NCBI GenBank assembly: GCA_038496445.1
Contig: JALMLS010000488.1
Location: 124,001-188,000 of the forward strand
DNA from: Trichosphaerium sp. ATCC 40318
Taxonomy: Eukaryota; Discosea; Flabellinia; Trichosidae
Direction: 5' to 3'
DNA length: 64,000 nucleotides
Part shown: in pieces, positions 41,336 through 53,205 of the stretch
How the letters are laid out: each line of letters starts with the position of its first letter
Numbering within the stretch: the first letter of the stretch is position 1
Made by a program: the position numbers and the translations under genes
Notes under the pieces: generated by a model
The model's database searches: none
Told to the model about the DNA's origin: nothing
What the model saw: only the letters and a program-made list of their open reading frames with translations

Positions 41336-43226
41336 TCAAGTTCTGTTCCAAAAGTAGGTTGTGACATATATCATTGGTATGGTAGTCCATACCATCATAC
41401 TTGATCCTAATACACCTAAGCCAGCTATATTTATCACTTTAATAAGTGAAGGGCCTAGTGTAATTAAGACAAACTTGACTAGTCCTTCAATTGCTGTAAC
41501 CGCTCCTGTAACACTTCCAGGAGACTTAGGAGCAAATGTCATTGCAAACGTGATTTGTCCTAACAATTGATTATGAGTACTTTATTCAGCATGTAAAATC
41601 GTTTAACACGCACCTATATACATGCCAATGAATCCGAACCCACAAACAAATACTGCAAATTGACTGAGTGCAAAACTACCATGGTACATTGCGAACCTAT
41701 TCGAAAGTTCAGCAACAAGTTTGACTTTACAATAAAAGCTGTTGTTTCTCGTTACCCGAATATTACAGTACCAGCGATGAAGATATAAGATGCTAAGTAT
41801 TAGGTTATTAAAAAACCTGGAAGGCAACAGCACGTGCCTACTACTGAGTAAAGTACGCGACCGCCTCGTTTTTTCCATTTCGCTCCAAAGTCAGCTAGCA
41901 ATCCACCTGCCACCATTCCCACTAAACTGAAGAAATATATAAGCTCTTGTATACGTATACATTAAAATCATAACTTACACTCCAATTCCTAATGGTACTA
42001 ATGCAACACCAATTTCACTAGGTGTTTTGTTGAACGGTTCATCAGCAAGAAGTTTCTAAGCAAACAATTAAACAACTGGCGTGTTTCGGACTAATTGAAG
42101 TGAAGATGAAGCAATCTTAATTAATCAGTGCTACTAAGCCTCATACGTACCGAAAAAAGGAAGACAAGTAGAGAAAAACTTGCAGAGATTGTTGCTACCA
42201 TAATAGCAGAAAAAGGAATAGGTAAGACTATTAGGTAATGCAACGCTGATAGCATTTTATACATGCATTTCTGTGGATTCTTCTTTTCTTTCAATGTCTT
42301 TTCCATAAATATAAGTATCACAATAAACGTGACAGCACATAAAGCAGTATAGCACTAGCAAGGTTAGCAACAAAGCAAAAAACATATTCGAGAACAATAG
42401 CAATTGAAAAAAAGACGAACATAGAAAAAGGAGTGCCATCCAAAGTGATTGACAAGAAAACCTAGTATGTACGAATAAGAAGAGATAATGATAACAAAAA
42501 ACACGTGCCAGCAAATATCGGTCCGACTAGTGGTCCAACCAGAGGTACAATTGCAATAATTGCCTTTAGTAAAAAAATCACTTGACAGCTTTTTTGGGTT
42601 TCGAAGAACGTACAACCACTACACCTCGTTTGGCTGGATCAAACACATCTGATATAACACCAAATACAACAGCAGAAACCGAACTCAAACCAAGTAAAAA
42701 TATTACACGTGCTATAATAAGTACAATCACGTGATTTGCAAAACTATAGCACATGGTATCAGTATTCATTGTATTTACGCACACAGTACGCTTTTTACTC
42801 ACCTCGCCATCAAAGAAGAGCCGCATCCAATAGCAACCAATATCAAGAAAATGAGTTTTCTTCCAAATCTGTCGGACAAAGGTCCCCAAAGGAAAGGTCC
42901 GATACCTTGCGTTTTTTTGTCAGATTACGGCTATTTTTGTTTAATGTACCTGCTGCTACGTTTGGTAGAGACACTGTTAGCGCTATTTCTGTGTCTGTAG
43001 CGTTCAAATCTTGCTGTACAGCATGTAACGATGTCAAATACGACGGACCGGCGCTTGCGTATATAAAACCGGGTAAAGACACTAAAAAGAGTAGTTTTAT
43101 AGCTCGAAGTGAATAAAGCTTCATGTAATTGTTGCTAGGGTCTGTAATTTCGGCATCATCGACAGCAACAAGCTCTACAGGTTCATTTAATGCTAGCAGT
43201 TCCTCTGCATCTGCGTCTTGATCCAT
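41336..43226 (-). CDS. major facilitator superfamily transporter
   Basis: Proton-linked drug or metabolite transporter of the 12-helix DHA1/Bcr type. The start at 43226 gives MDQDADAEELLALNEPVELV, a cytosolic acidic leader, then helix 1 (LLFLVSLPGFIYASAGPSYL). Motif A is seen as WGPLSDRFGRKLIFL between helices 2 and 3; helix 4 region ARVIFLLGLSSVSAVVFG is followed by DVFDPAKRG; helix 5-6 region PLVGPLVGPIFAGFLVNHFGW, the motif C region. The last helices read GLVKFVLITLGPSLIKVIN and end YVTTYFWNRT. The intron 42462-42508 has a GC donor (GCACGTGT). It lies between the duplicated BTB gene and F-box/LRR gene 3. Substrate unknown. Confidence 0.85.
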
Positions 43227-43463
43227 TGCAGCAAAAATACCGTCGTTTAACTTAGTTGACCGATTTAACAACGCTACGTTCCTTCTTGCGCAAAGCAGGT
43301 GCGAGACTAAATTATTCTTGGCGGTTAAAACCAGGTTTAACCACATATACGTATTTAATCTTACTATCGCGTTTATTGCGCTGTAAATCATCTAAAACGA
43401 ACACTTTTCCATCTGTTTATCGTATTAATATCATTGCAGAGCCTAAAAAGGACGATAAATAAA

Positions 43464-44365
43464 ATGGATAACATATCTGAGTTTCCTGTCGAGATATTAT
43501 GTCGTATCTTCGGGTTTCTGTCTTCTACTCGATATTCTATTGTATCAACATGTAGTCTATTCGCAGACATCATACACAAACACGTGGGTTACGCAGTAGC
43601 ATATATTAAATCTAAAAAAGATATTGTCAATATTCTAAAGCACAAAGTTCACCTAAGACGAACTGCAATGGACTTAACCTTCTCTCCTGTACTAGGTGAA
43701 GATGTTAAGATGCTCTCAGGTATTCATACAGTTTATTTGGGTTGGGTTAGAGGTATTACAGACAGTGTACTTGAAGCACTGGCGGGTGTTCATACTATAA
43801 ATATAAGTAGTTGTAAAGAGATAACAGACGAAGGTATTAAGGCAATTGCAGGAGCACATACAGTTATTATGCCATGTTGTAAGCAAATTACAAATGAAGG
43901 CATTGTAGCTCTTGCTGGTGTCTATGAGATTGATTTATATAGTTGCTACTTAGTATCAGATAGAGGAATACAAGCTCTTTCTGGTGTTCATAAAATAAGG
44001 CTTGGTTACCAATCAATAACAGATGTAGGCATTCATTCACTTGCAGGTGTACGCCCAAACAACATAAATCTCTGAAAATCATGTCACGTGTTTTTTTTGA
44101 AAGACCAGTTAAACAGTTTTTGATTAAGAACGCCTAGGTGCATGAAATAACAATAGAGCGTTTGCTAGTAACAGATATTGGTATCACATATCTTGGAGAT
44201 GGTGGTGTAAAGGCTATTAAAATAATTGGTAGCGATTTGATAACAGACAATGCATTGAAATCACTTGTGAATGCTAGAACTGTTGTGCTTGAAAAATGTG
44301 ATAACATCACACAAGACGGACTAAACGTTCTTGTTGGTGTTAACGTTCAAGCTAGTCTAAAATAA
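43464..44365 (+). CDS. F-box/leucine-rich-repeat protein 3, two exons
   Basis: Starts MDNISEFPVEILCRIFGFLS at 43464: a clearer F-box than genes 1 and 2 (FPVEIL..IF.FL, STCSLFADIIHKHVGY). About nine leucine-rich repeats follow (EALAGVHTINISSCKEITDEG; ALAGVYEIDLYSCYLVSDRG). An intron from 44054 (GTACGC donor) to 44137 joins LAGV to HEITIERLLVTD in phase 0. The second exon holds weaker repeats and ends VGVNVQASLK. About 270 aa, shorter than the others. Divergent from the MFS gene with about 240 bases between starts. Likely SCF substrate receptor; target unknown. Confidence 0.8.
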
Positions 44366-45190
44366 AATATACAACTTATGTTTGACACTTGCAGTCCTAG
44401 TAGAAACAATCGAACCAAAAGCACAGGTTATTTTGAGGTAGCAACAAAAGATTTCTTTTTTGGAAAGGTTTGTTTTGTTGCATTTATTTCTGCAATTCTG
44501 CTAGTTTTTTTGCAATTTACGTTGTTGCCTAACATGAGTTAAGTTTTTCAGAATACACGTTCTCGCATTAAACTTTGTACTCCATTTCGCGAACATTTGT
44601 ATTGTAAATAAACCACACGCTTGCCCTGCGCTAGAGCTATGTGTCAGGGACAGATGTATTCCTCTCTGTTTTCGCTGTTCTTGATCGGTATAGAGGTCTG
44701 ATCTGATAGACTTTATGATCATAATCAGCTACAAACAATGACCAAAAAACTAGTTCTTTAGATCATATTAGGAACCAGGAAAGCAAGGATTAGATTGTGA
44801 ATCTACGGCACAAAAACTACACTACGCCAGTATTTTTAATTGAACAAGAATTAATAATCCTTGTTGTTGCGATATTCAGTGGAGGTATAGAAACACGTCA
44901 AGAATTTCGACGATCCAGGTTGTACGTTATTATCAAATCATCGGAGCACCAAATGATTGGTGTACAGGCAAGCTTTGTGACGAAGAGTAAATACCATCAA
45001 CAGGCTGTTTTTTGTTGATGGATTTACAATCAGAATAATTTGCGGACTTGTTGATATTCAAGCTCTGTTCAGGGAGGTATCCTTGAAAAAACAAAAGTAT
45101 ACGCGTTTGTATGATACATTAGTTTATTTACATTGTCATTGTTATACATAGAAGACCACTTTTTAATCGCGTAGTTTTTTTTGTTCTCGT
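44366..45190. other. gene-poor spacer
   Basis: About 825 bases with only short open stretches lacking good starts on either strand. One (44797-45018, plus) is open for 73 codons without ATG and matches nothing known. No RNA gene seen. Confidence 0.35.
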
Positions 45191-45556
45191 TCAGTTTAAA
45201 ACAAACTGTATCGACATGTGTGCTATTGTGTGGTAGTTTAGGTTTACTGTAGTTGTTCCCCACGGTACCATTTTACTCTCTTTAATATTCATTAGCGTCG
45301 TAGAGGTAGAGCGGCCGTCCTCGTCGAGAAAATCTGCTGGAAACTTGTATTCATTAATATTCGCATTTTTTCTGTATAGGGGAATAGCATGTTGTAATTG
45401 ATACTTTCTTCTCTTTGTCACGTGTTTAAATCGGTTCTTTAGAGGTACGGATAATGTGTGGAAATGAAGCGGTTTATCATTCTTATTGTTAGTCTTCTTA
45501 TTCTTTCTGTTCTTATTGGCGTAGAAAATAAAGACTTTTTCTTGTAGATGTTCCAT
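45191..45556 (-). CDS. possible Lys/Asn-rich small protein
   Basis: 121-codon open frame with an ATG at 45556, starting MEHLQEKVFIFYANKNRKN. Rich in Lys, Asn and aromatic residues; no family recognised, no signal peptide. A GGTAC donor-like site near 45269 could end an exon. It lies in a gene-poor stretch beside the F-box/BTB block, and the composition may simply mirror AT-rich DNA. Confidence 0.25.
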   Translation of the reverse strand: MEHLQEKVFIFYANKNRKNKKTNNKNDKPLHFHTLSVPLKNRFKHVTKRRKYQLQHAIPLYRKNANINEYKFPADFLDEDGRSTSTTLMNIKESKMVPWGTTTVNLNYHTIAHMSIQFVLN

Positions 45557-46389
45557 TGGAGATATGTTGCTTCAGTGTTTTGATAAAAGTTGAATGGAAT
45601 TTTGAATACCGCACAACCACAGTGGTTGTGATTGATTAAAAAAAACAGCTACAAATAGCTTAGAATCTCATTCAATTACCTTGAGACTAGCCTAGCACTC
45701 TGCGGAGTTGAATCGAGGTGCTAAAGTAGTGTATTCAAAGAACAACGGTAGGTTGTGTCTCTCGCAACGTCTCGCATGCGCCAAATGTAGGAAATTGTAT
45801 ATTATCGCGTTACAGGCGGTTTTAGATGCTAAGGGCCAAACAGCGAATTTTCTCCCAGACACACGTGAAAAGTACAAAAATACCAAAACTTACCTGACGA
45901 AAGATATGAACCTCTGTTAATGTCGCCTTGCACGTATAGTAAACGGGAAGTTTGGTAAGAATTATTAAGTGAAACAGGTTTGTGCATGTGATTTTTATCA
46001 CGCAGCATCCCGTCACATTCCAACTCTAAGGCTAGTACGTAAAAGTAATTGTACATATTCACGTAACATAGGCTGCCTCTCTTCGATTTAACACCAGTGC
46101 AATGTTCATAAAACCGTATCAACTTGTTGCTATAATTGCAGGTATTATTAAAATATCGTACACTACGCCACTTACCATCGCTAGCTTCTCAACATCGAAC
46201 CAAGTCGCGTCCAAGTAAAAACATTCATAGCACTTGAAAAAAAAAAGGGGAGTCAAGTACACGTGATTTCAAACGTGTACAGGTTGTGATTATGTACGCT
46301 ACTGGCATTAAGCGTTTACACGTCATCGATAGACATCTACCTTAGCACTAACTTAACAGCATTCACAAAACAAATATTTGTATTTCGAA
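45557..46389. other. gene-poor spacer with CACGTG sites
   Basis: About 830 bases. CACGTG occurs at about 45862 and 46260. The second lies inside TACACGTGATTTCAAACGTG, a near-palindrome about 130 bases before the MAPEG start. No gene called. Confidence 0.35.
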
Positions 46390-47113
46390 ATGTTGATAAC
46401 TGCGTTTTACGGCTCTATTCTGGCGGTTTATTGTATCCGTTTAATTTTCCGTATTATTAGCTACAGACTGGGCTACCACATACACATTGGTATCTACTTT
46501 TGTTTGTTTACGTACTAATACTCTACCAATAAGGTGATGGGACTATAGAGATGCTTTCTGAGACATTTAAAAAGGATGAAGGGTTTAAAGAAGGAAAAAT
46601 ACCTGCCAGCGTGTTAGAAAAGTACGGAGGGCTTCAAAAAAGCATACGTAGCCATGGTAATTTCATTGAGTGCGTGTTTGTACGCGTATAGGTGAAAGGG
46701 CTTATTACCTGAACTAGGACTGTTCCAATTTTTCTCGCCATGTTAGGGTTCTTTGAGGTTTATGGTGAATCTAGATTTCCTAAGATATCTGTACACGTTT
46801 GGTGAGTAACAATCTTTGGTTTTTTTTTTTGTGAAATCACGTGAACGCATGAACTCCTTTTTTTGATATTTATCAATAGTGGCGCCCTATTTGTTCTTGG
46901 ACGTATACTTCATTCAGAAGTTGGATTGATGGGTCCTAAAGCAAGAGGTTGGGGTAAGTACAAAATTTATTGCAAAAAAATTAGTCACGTTTTAATAATT
47001 CCTTTTCAGGTCGCCCTGTAGGCGTTGTACTCACGCTTTTACTTATATTGGGTCTCGGCATGACGAATATATACTTATGTGTCCAATCTGGCGTTTTAGA
47101 CGACTTGTTGTAA
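46390..47113 (+). CDS. MAPEG family membrane protein
   Basis: Membrane-associated proteins in eicosanoid and glutathione metabolism: small four-helix membrane enzymes, often glutathione transferases. The start at 46390 gives a first helix (FYGSILAVYCIRLIFRIIS), then GDGTIEMLSETFKKDEGF. The family signature is KSIRSHGNFIE (xRxHxNxxE), then VPIFLAMLGFFEVYG, a third helix (VCGALFVLGRILHSEVGL) and a last helix VVLTLLLILGLGMTNIYLC. About 165 aa, as usual. Three or four introns; the junction after HGNFIE (about 46670-46715) is unsure. Location ER or inner membrane by family; substrate unknown. Confidence 0.8.
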
Positions 47114-47148
47114 CAAGAAAGAAATAAACTTAGCAGAGGAAAAGATGG

Positions 47149-47394
47149 TCATTTTTGGAACATAACTTGTTCGTTCTGCTTTCGACCTATTGGTTTGTGC
47201 CTTGCAGAGATTGCCCTGCAATTCCGCAATCGTGAACCTTTCTTAGCCTCATTATTTGGTTTATCCAACATCTCTTGTAACTGCAAAGCCAGCTTGCCAC
47301 AAAACTTGTTATTGTTCCTTGACTATGCATGACTTTACAGCGTGTCCACGAAATCCTAAAGTCCTGTAAAATAAGTACTTTGTTACAAAATCAT
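47149..47394 (-). CDS. possible small protein, about 65 aa
   Basis: Minus-strand open stretch 47149-47305 reads CGKLALQLQEMLDKPNNE, CRAISARHKPIGRKQNEQ and ends VMFQK before TGA, with natural-looking composition. Joining it to LGFRGHAVKSCI by a 19-nt intron and to MIL by a 23-nt intron gives a complete small basic protein. Both introns are very short and another frame on the same strand is also open, so this is tentative. No family recognised. Confidence 0.3.
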
Positions 47395-47532
47395 ATTAAC
47401 GCAGTACAATGTACTTGCCAAATGTTATAACAGATGAGAGTAGTCTCGTTGGTTATTGTTTTATGAAACTGTTGAAGCTTTGGTTCAAAGAATATTCTTT
47501 TATCCAACAAAAAAAAAGTCCACGTGTAGAAA

Positions 47533-48648
47533 ATGAAGCGCGCTGCCTCTCCACCGCTTGATGAACCTCCTAAAAAGATAAGAAAGCTAACAAATCATTG
47601 TACAGACGCTTTGGAAACACTGTCTGATGATAAACTCCAAGCACAGCTAAACAACTGCCAAGTACCTTTAGAAACACTGTCTGAGAAGATCATAGCACGT
47701 ATTAGCAGTATTTATGCGAAAGAAGTTGTTAAATCAATGTTCGACTTTAACAAGCAGCTTTCGCTACCAAACATCAAGAATAATGCAATGGCAAAAGAAA
47801 AAGTAATAATGGCACTTAAAGCACAAGTAGACACGATCATCTACACCAACAATTTCAAATCTCGTTTTAATGACTGGATAGCATCTATGAGTGAGTTTCT
47901 AAAGAATCCTAAAGACAAAACTACACATTTTCCAGTACCGACTTGTGACAGTCAAGAACAGATAAATCAGCTATTGATTCTTGGTGAAATTGTTGAGGTA
48001 ACACTAGTAGGTATGTAAAACTTTTGAAAACATTAATATTTCAATAAGCAGCTTTCCAACATTACAAGTTTAAATCAAAACAAAAACAAAATTATTTAGT
48101 AGGGTTGACATTACCAGCATACTATCATTTTAAAGAACTATACATCAAACCCAGGCCATAATTATTTTTTTACTCTTCAATGACATAATTGCGCTTATCA
48201 GAATCTCCATTCTGGACCAATACAAGCTTTTGATTTGCGCTTAAACTAGTGTATCATTACTGATCTTTTTGTAGATAAAAACTCAATAAATTTTGGGGGA
48301 AATGAAACTATACATTTTGATATCTTTGCAAGTCTTGGTACAGGACAAGATAAAATAAATATTTATCTTGAAGCTACAGCATGTACTCCCGACAGAGGAC
48401 ATTATTGTAGTCATTTACATTTTTCTACTGACGATGACACAATTTACAGTGACTCCAATGAGTACACAGTCTATGATGAAGAAGGTGGTATTGAAGAAAT
48501 TGTGAAACTTCAGGCAGATGTGTTCAAACTTATTTCACCTCAGCTTGGAAATGATGCAAAAATGGTTTTTACAACAGAACAGTTTCTCACCTTTTTACAC
48601 ATTGTGTTTGACTATGACGGAGACGGTCCTAATTTCTTAGAATTCTAA
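47533..48648 (+). CDS. hypothetical protein with N-terminal nuclear signal
   Basis: Two exons (47533 to about 48013; about 48274-48648) give about 285 aa. It starts MKRAASPPLDEPPKKIRKLT, a bipartite-type nuclear localisation signal. Two short related motifs DALETLSDDKLQAQL and VPLETLSEKIIARI follow, then a helical region, then a C-terminal domain with INFGGNETIHFDIFASLGTG, ACTPDRGHYCSHLHFSTDD and FLHIVFDYDGDGPNFLEF. The acidic DYDGDG resembles a calcium-binding loop but stands alone. Not recognised as a known family. CACGTG lies only 12 bases before the start. Confidence 0.6.
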
Positions 48649-48897
48649 AAAAACCCAAGTCATCTTCCGACATTGCTTTGTGATTGATGTATTGTTGCAT
48701 TATTAAAGGAGACTAATTCAAGCACAAACACTAAACAGGTTGTTCATTGTAACAGACAAGAAATATTTTTCACTCAAAACAACACCAACATTCACTTGTA
48801 CTAGTTTGGCTCATAGACCCGAAAGAGGCAAAGCTTCAATAGAATTGTGGATTAAAATGTAAAAAAAAATGAATAAAAACTAACAATTTTTGTGTTG

Positions 48898-50303
48898 TCA
48901 AGTTGTAGTTGGCTTGTCTGGTATTATGTTATCAACAAGGTCCTCTTCGTTATCCCAACCAGCCATGGTATATACAAACTTTTTTGCAGGTGACAACTCA
49001 GTTGGTAATAAATGACGTTTGTCATCTGTATCTAGAACTAAATCACGAATTTCTTCCCAGCTCTTCTGATGTAATGTTTCAAAGGTTTTTCCTTTTTCAG
49101 CAAGTATTCTCTCTAGTCTGTCACTTGCTTCATCACTTAATGACTCTTTCCAAGCATATCGAGCTAAAGACTTTGAGAAAAAAGAAAGAAAACAAAAGAT
49201 TAAACAAGTCTATGAAAAAAACAAGAAAACTCAAAGTGTACCTTCATAGAAACCTTTATGCATTTGAATCTGAAAATCGAGTGTATCTGATACGTCTCTT
49301 GGTGCACCATAATCTACCACTTTGTATCCGCTGTCCTACAAATAGTGTTACGTTCACAGAAACGTAAACAAAAGGTAAGAAAAAGAACAAAGGTGTACCC
49401 TCTGAGGTACAAGGTAATCGGGAGCCCACAAGTCTTCAGGGTGACCACTCATTAAATTAACAGTTCTAACAAATTCCTCTGATAAACCTAACAATGTAGC
49501 CATTCCGCCCCCAGCTAAAATACTTAACCCAAGAATACGAGGACCTAGCAAAAAAGATTAGTTTTTACGACTGTAACTCTTGTTCTCTATTTTTTTACTA
49601 ACCATAAAAAACACCAAGAGACCCCGCTGCAACTGAACCCGCAACTATGTGATTAAGAGGATCTCTGACCTCTCTTTTATACCACATCAGATTCTTAACT
49701 ACTGAGTACATTCCAATTGTAAGACCTAACAACAAAAAAAATGTCAAAGGTTGGTTTTGTCTTTCATAAAAACACTATCTATCCACGTATGAACTACTTA
49801 CCAAGTCTCAATGTATGCGCAAATACTCTCTTTACAATAGTCATAAGTACAGTTGTATGCCAAAGGTAGTGGCCTAGAAAAGAAACGATTAACTGAAAAA
49901 TCGTCAAAATGTTGACATCAGCTGTCAAAAAAAAAGAGACCATTTCTGTTGCTAGAGGCGCGTTTAAAATTATTTCGTACCATCCATAGTATATCTTGTG
50001 AGCTGAGCTTCTCGTAATAGCTGAGTTGCGCGCGTATTACCCTTAATAAAGTTATTTGTTGTTTATATTACGCTGGCGGCTGTTAACGCACGTCAAACCA
50101 TCCTGTTATGCTACCCCATAATACGCCTGCTCCAATCGTGGCACAAAAGACGTATGACACCTCTTTAAGCTCTTTAGGCATCTAAAATAACGCTGTGAGA
50201 CTTCATTGTTTTCCTAATGTCGTACTTCATCCAGTGCGATTGGTCTTGATTTAGTGGGCGCGTAGGGGTGCTTTACGTTACTGTAATAGTACAATTTATC
50301 CAT
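48898..50303 (-). CDS. Tim17/NDUFA11-like mitochondrial membrane protein
   Basis: Tim17/Tim22/Tim23/Pmp24 family, in the style of complex I subunit B14.7 (NDUFA11). The start at 50303 gives MDKLYYYSNVKHPYAPTKSR. First membrane helix YVFCATIGAGVLWGSITGW, then WHTTVLMTIVKRVFAHTLRL, then LTIGMYSVVKNLMWYKREVR followed by DPLNHIVAGSVAAGSLGVF with the family D..N..AG..AG pattern, and a further Gly-rich helix PRILGLSILAGGGMATLLG. A longer hydrophilic C-terminus (GHPEDLWAPDYLVPQR; DYGAPRDVSDTLDFQIQMH) ends IIPDKPTTT. About eight exons. The extended C-tail is unusual for NDUFA11, so a Tim17-type translocase relative stays possible. Confidence 0.65.
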
Positions 50304-50620
50304 GTGAAGTCGATTAACCTCTTTAGCGCGGTAACTGTCTGTATTTATGTTAAATTGATGCCTCTATGCGTAGAAAATACCTCTGAGCTTGATCATGTCA
50401 TCTGTTAAGATTGGCTCAATACAATAGTCTAATAACCTCCTAAACATCTCCAATACACTTCAAATAGTCATACACCCCTTCAACTTCCAAACATTGACCT
50501 CACTGAAGAGTATTGACTTAAACACGCCGAAATGCACGCCTTGACCGCCAAAAAACACACGTGTATAAAGCTAATGTATAATGTTTATTGGAAAATCATG
50601 TAACAGAAGTGATATTCTCG
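50304..50620. other. spacer upstream of the Tim17-like gene
   Basis: About 317 bases with CACGTG at about 50560. It lies between two minus-strand genes. No coding sequence or RNA seen. Confidence 0.4.
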
Positions 50621-52689
50621 TCACAGTTTTGGTTCTATTCTTCTTACAATGTTAAGAAGAGAACCTCTACTTTTCTTCTTTTTTATTCTTGGTGGAGGAC
50701 CAGATGGCTCACCATCTTCGTTATTCACAAGAGACGCCTCTTCGCTTGATACTTCATCTTCATTATCACTCTTACCGTCTTGTAAGCGAGTTGTCTTCAA
50801 TTGTGTCGATGGTTCAGTAGTAACAGATTCTTCTTCGGACATGTTGAGTACGAATGAATTGTGAACTAGTACACTTTGTCCTCCAACAGCATCTACAGCA
50901 TGAGACTCATCTGTAGCTGTGCGTTGTTCTCCAACAGAACTCTTGATAGAGCTTAACCTTAATTAAAGTGAGCACCTATTGTGCTTACTAAAATTTCGGG
51001 AATAGCCAATTGTACTATCTTCCTCACCTTTTCGCTTGTCCTTCCATTGACCAAAATAGTCTCAGTATTGGCCATGCGAGATATATTAAAGTCACACATG
51101 CGAGTATTTCGAGTACCAATACGACAAACACGAGTATGAACTCTAGAATAATATAAATGAGCTGATCTTCAAGTAGCTTATCATGTTCATCACTAAATCA
51201 CAAAATCTCAGTATTAGTTGACACCACTGATGTTTGTTTTACGTACAATAACTGTCTTCTGAGTGGTCTTGGCGCTTGTAAAATTACAGTAACATTTGCA
51301 AACCATTGAACGCCATCAACTGTAAACTGTCCAGGTGTATCAAAAACAGTTGGTGGCTAATTACATTAACGCACAAAACAGTTTTAACAACAACGTACAT
51401 GAAGTGCTTCCAATTCCCACACGTCAATAAACCGTCGTGCTGCCAAAACTTCAGGTGTAGACTGCACAGTTCATTAGATGATCCAAGCTATAAGGCTTAA
51501 GCGTACAGTGAGAGCGTTGTATACTGCAAGTTGGTCTTTTTCGAGGGTCACACTAATGCGCCGTGATGTCTCCCTTCTTAAATTGTGCGCATTTACTACG
51601 TCTAGATATTCTTGTTCATGTTTATAAGATCCTGAACATACACCATAAGAACTCCAATACACGTTTTGTGAACAGTCTCATACCTTTTTGGAAGATAAAA
51701 CCAATGAATCCAGTTTCAATCTCGATGTACTCGATAAGCTGATAAAGTAAGCACGTGACATATACAGCAGTTAAAAACAAGTACCAAAGATAGTCTAACA
51801 ATCGAAAAGAGCACCTTACTGGATTGCTCTATATCCGTGAAACTATCTTTTAAAGCGAAATTGAAAAAAAGCGTGTTGACACCAGAATAAAACCTGACAG
51901 TCCCAATACCGTCCATTGTTTTATTGTCAACCTACGTTCTAGATTTAGTACGCAAACAATATACTCAGTTCCATTATGTTCGTACAGCGATGCGGTGGTC
52001 ATAAATAAGCTGGTCATAGTTAAGAATTGCGCCTTCTAATTCTTCGTATCTCTCAGCAGATGCATCCAGATCATTTCTTAATTTGATCACTCGATTATCT
52101 AAGCTATCGCGTATACGTGCTATATACAGAAATGAGACAAGGGCGAAGAGTAAAACGAAAAAGAGCAGTCTATTGGATTTGTCTTCTTCTTTTTTTTGAC
52201 GTAAAATGATGTGATTGTACAACACCTATTTCCAAAAAAGAAAGTGTAAAACATTCACAATACTAAAACGCGCCACCGTACCAAGATCTTCTCCTCCGAA
52301 CTGTCCAGCGGAATCAATGAAAATGATAGAGAAGAATCTTTCATTTGCTGCTGCATCTGCAACTTCAACAGCATCTTGTATGAGTAACTCACGTTGCCTG
52401 TAACCCCTCACACGGTGGATATTTATCGAAACGATAACAAAAAAATAGCAGAACCCAAGAGCACTCAGTATACCTACAAAACAATAAACAAATGCGAACC
52501 GTCGTAACAAAAAAAAGCCTTTAAAAAGTCCGCTGTCTATTTGTATTTTCTTGAACTACTACGCCTTTCTTGTGTACCTACTAGTGCCCTGAAGATACCA
52601 CTTCGCAATCGCGTGCGTACAGCTTTTTGGCTTTTGTTTTTTGCTGGTCTACAACCGCATAGCAGAGATGACTGGTACCAACAGACCAT
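50621..52689 (-). CDS. multi-pass membrane protein of unknown family
   Basis: The start at 52689 gives MVCWYQSSLLCGCRPAKNK (basic), then membrane helix GILSALGFCYFFVIVSINIH, a luminal-type domain (RELLIQDAVEVADAAANERF; IDSAGQFGGEDLG), a second helix (NRLLFFVLLFALVSFLYIAR), a coiled stretch (RVIKLRNDLDASAERYEELE), a beta-rich part (MDGIGTVRFYSGVNTLFFNF), and a strong helix near 51100-51190 (LEFILVFVVLVLEILACVTL). The cytosolic Ser/Glu/Lys-rich tail ends RGSLLNIVRRIEPKL. About nine exons, roughly 480 aa. No family recognised; a receptor or trafficking role is only a guess. Confidence 0.55.
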
Positions 52690-52788
52690 ACTATAATATG
52701 GACGTAATTCTTTGTGTTGTTGTTGCAAAAACTTCTACCTTAAGTGGTGCCTTATCTTTCTTTAGCCTTCTATATTTGGCCTAGTCGC

Positions 52789-52949
52789 TCATTGTTTACT
52801 TCCTTCATATACAAGTACGCCCAAGTAGTGACAAGCTCGTTTTACTATTTCTAAAGTTCGGGCAATTGCCGCTTCGACTTTGTACTTCCTAGAACTAGAT
52901 CGCTCGTTAATGACCGTAAACGTAGTTTCTACGCCTTGTATCTCAAGTG
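52789..52949 (-). CDS. orphan C-terminal exon, gene unresolved
   Basis: Clean acceptor TTTGATAG at 52950, then an open frame reading LEIQGVETTFTVINERSSSR, KYKVEAAIARTLEIVKRACH, YLGVLVYEGSKQ and a TGA at 52789-52791. Composition is protein-like and helical. Upstream exons would have to lie above 52960, where I found no convincing minus-strand coding, but another exon on the plus strand. Product not recognised. Confidence 0.4.
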
Positions 52950-53038
52950 CTATCAAATAAGGTGTTTTTTAGCGGAGTTAGAACAAAAAGCCGTCAAATG
53001 AACAAACTGGCAAGAGCAGACTTGATAGCAACCCCACA

Positions 53039-53205
53039 AGCTCAAAGAACTGAGTCCTGACGTAGCTAGGGCTATGGGCAAAGATACATTTACTCTAAGA
53101 GGTTTAAAGAACCAAAATGCAAAAATGTCGCGTCATCAGGTAAACGGGTCTAAACCTCTATACGGTAGCCCATTGGGTAGAAGGAGACTCTTCAGTATAC
53201 CCTAA
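53039..53205 (+). CDS. orphan exon, gene unresolved
   Basis: An open plus-strand stretch after a CAAG acceptor reads LKELSPDVARAMGKDTFTLR, GLKNQNAKMSRHQVNGSKPL, YGSPLGRRRLFSIP and stops with TAA at 53203. It looks like the conserved basic end of a protein. Upstream, 53000-53040 (MNKLARADLIATPQ) is in another frame. I could not build a full gene, and the minus-strand exon next to it competes for the same space. Confidence 0.3.

Noticed and set aside
45829-46122. 97-codon minus-strand open frame
   Set aside because: No ATG start, competing frames on both strands, no recognisable motif.
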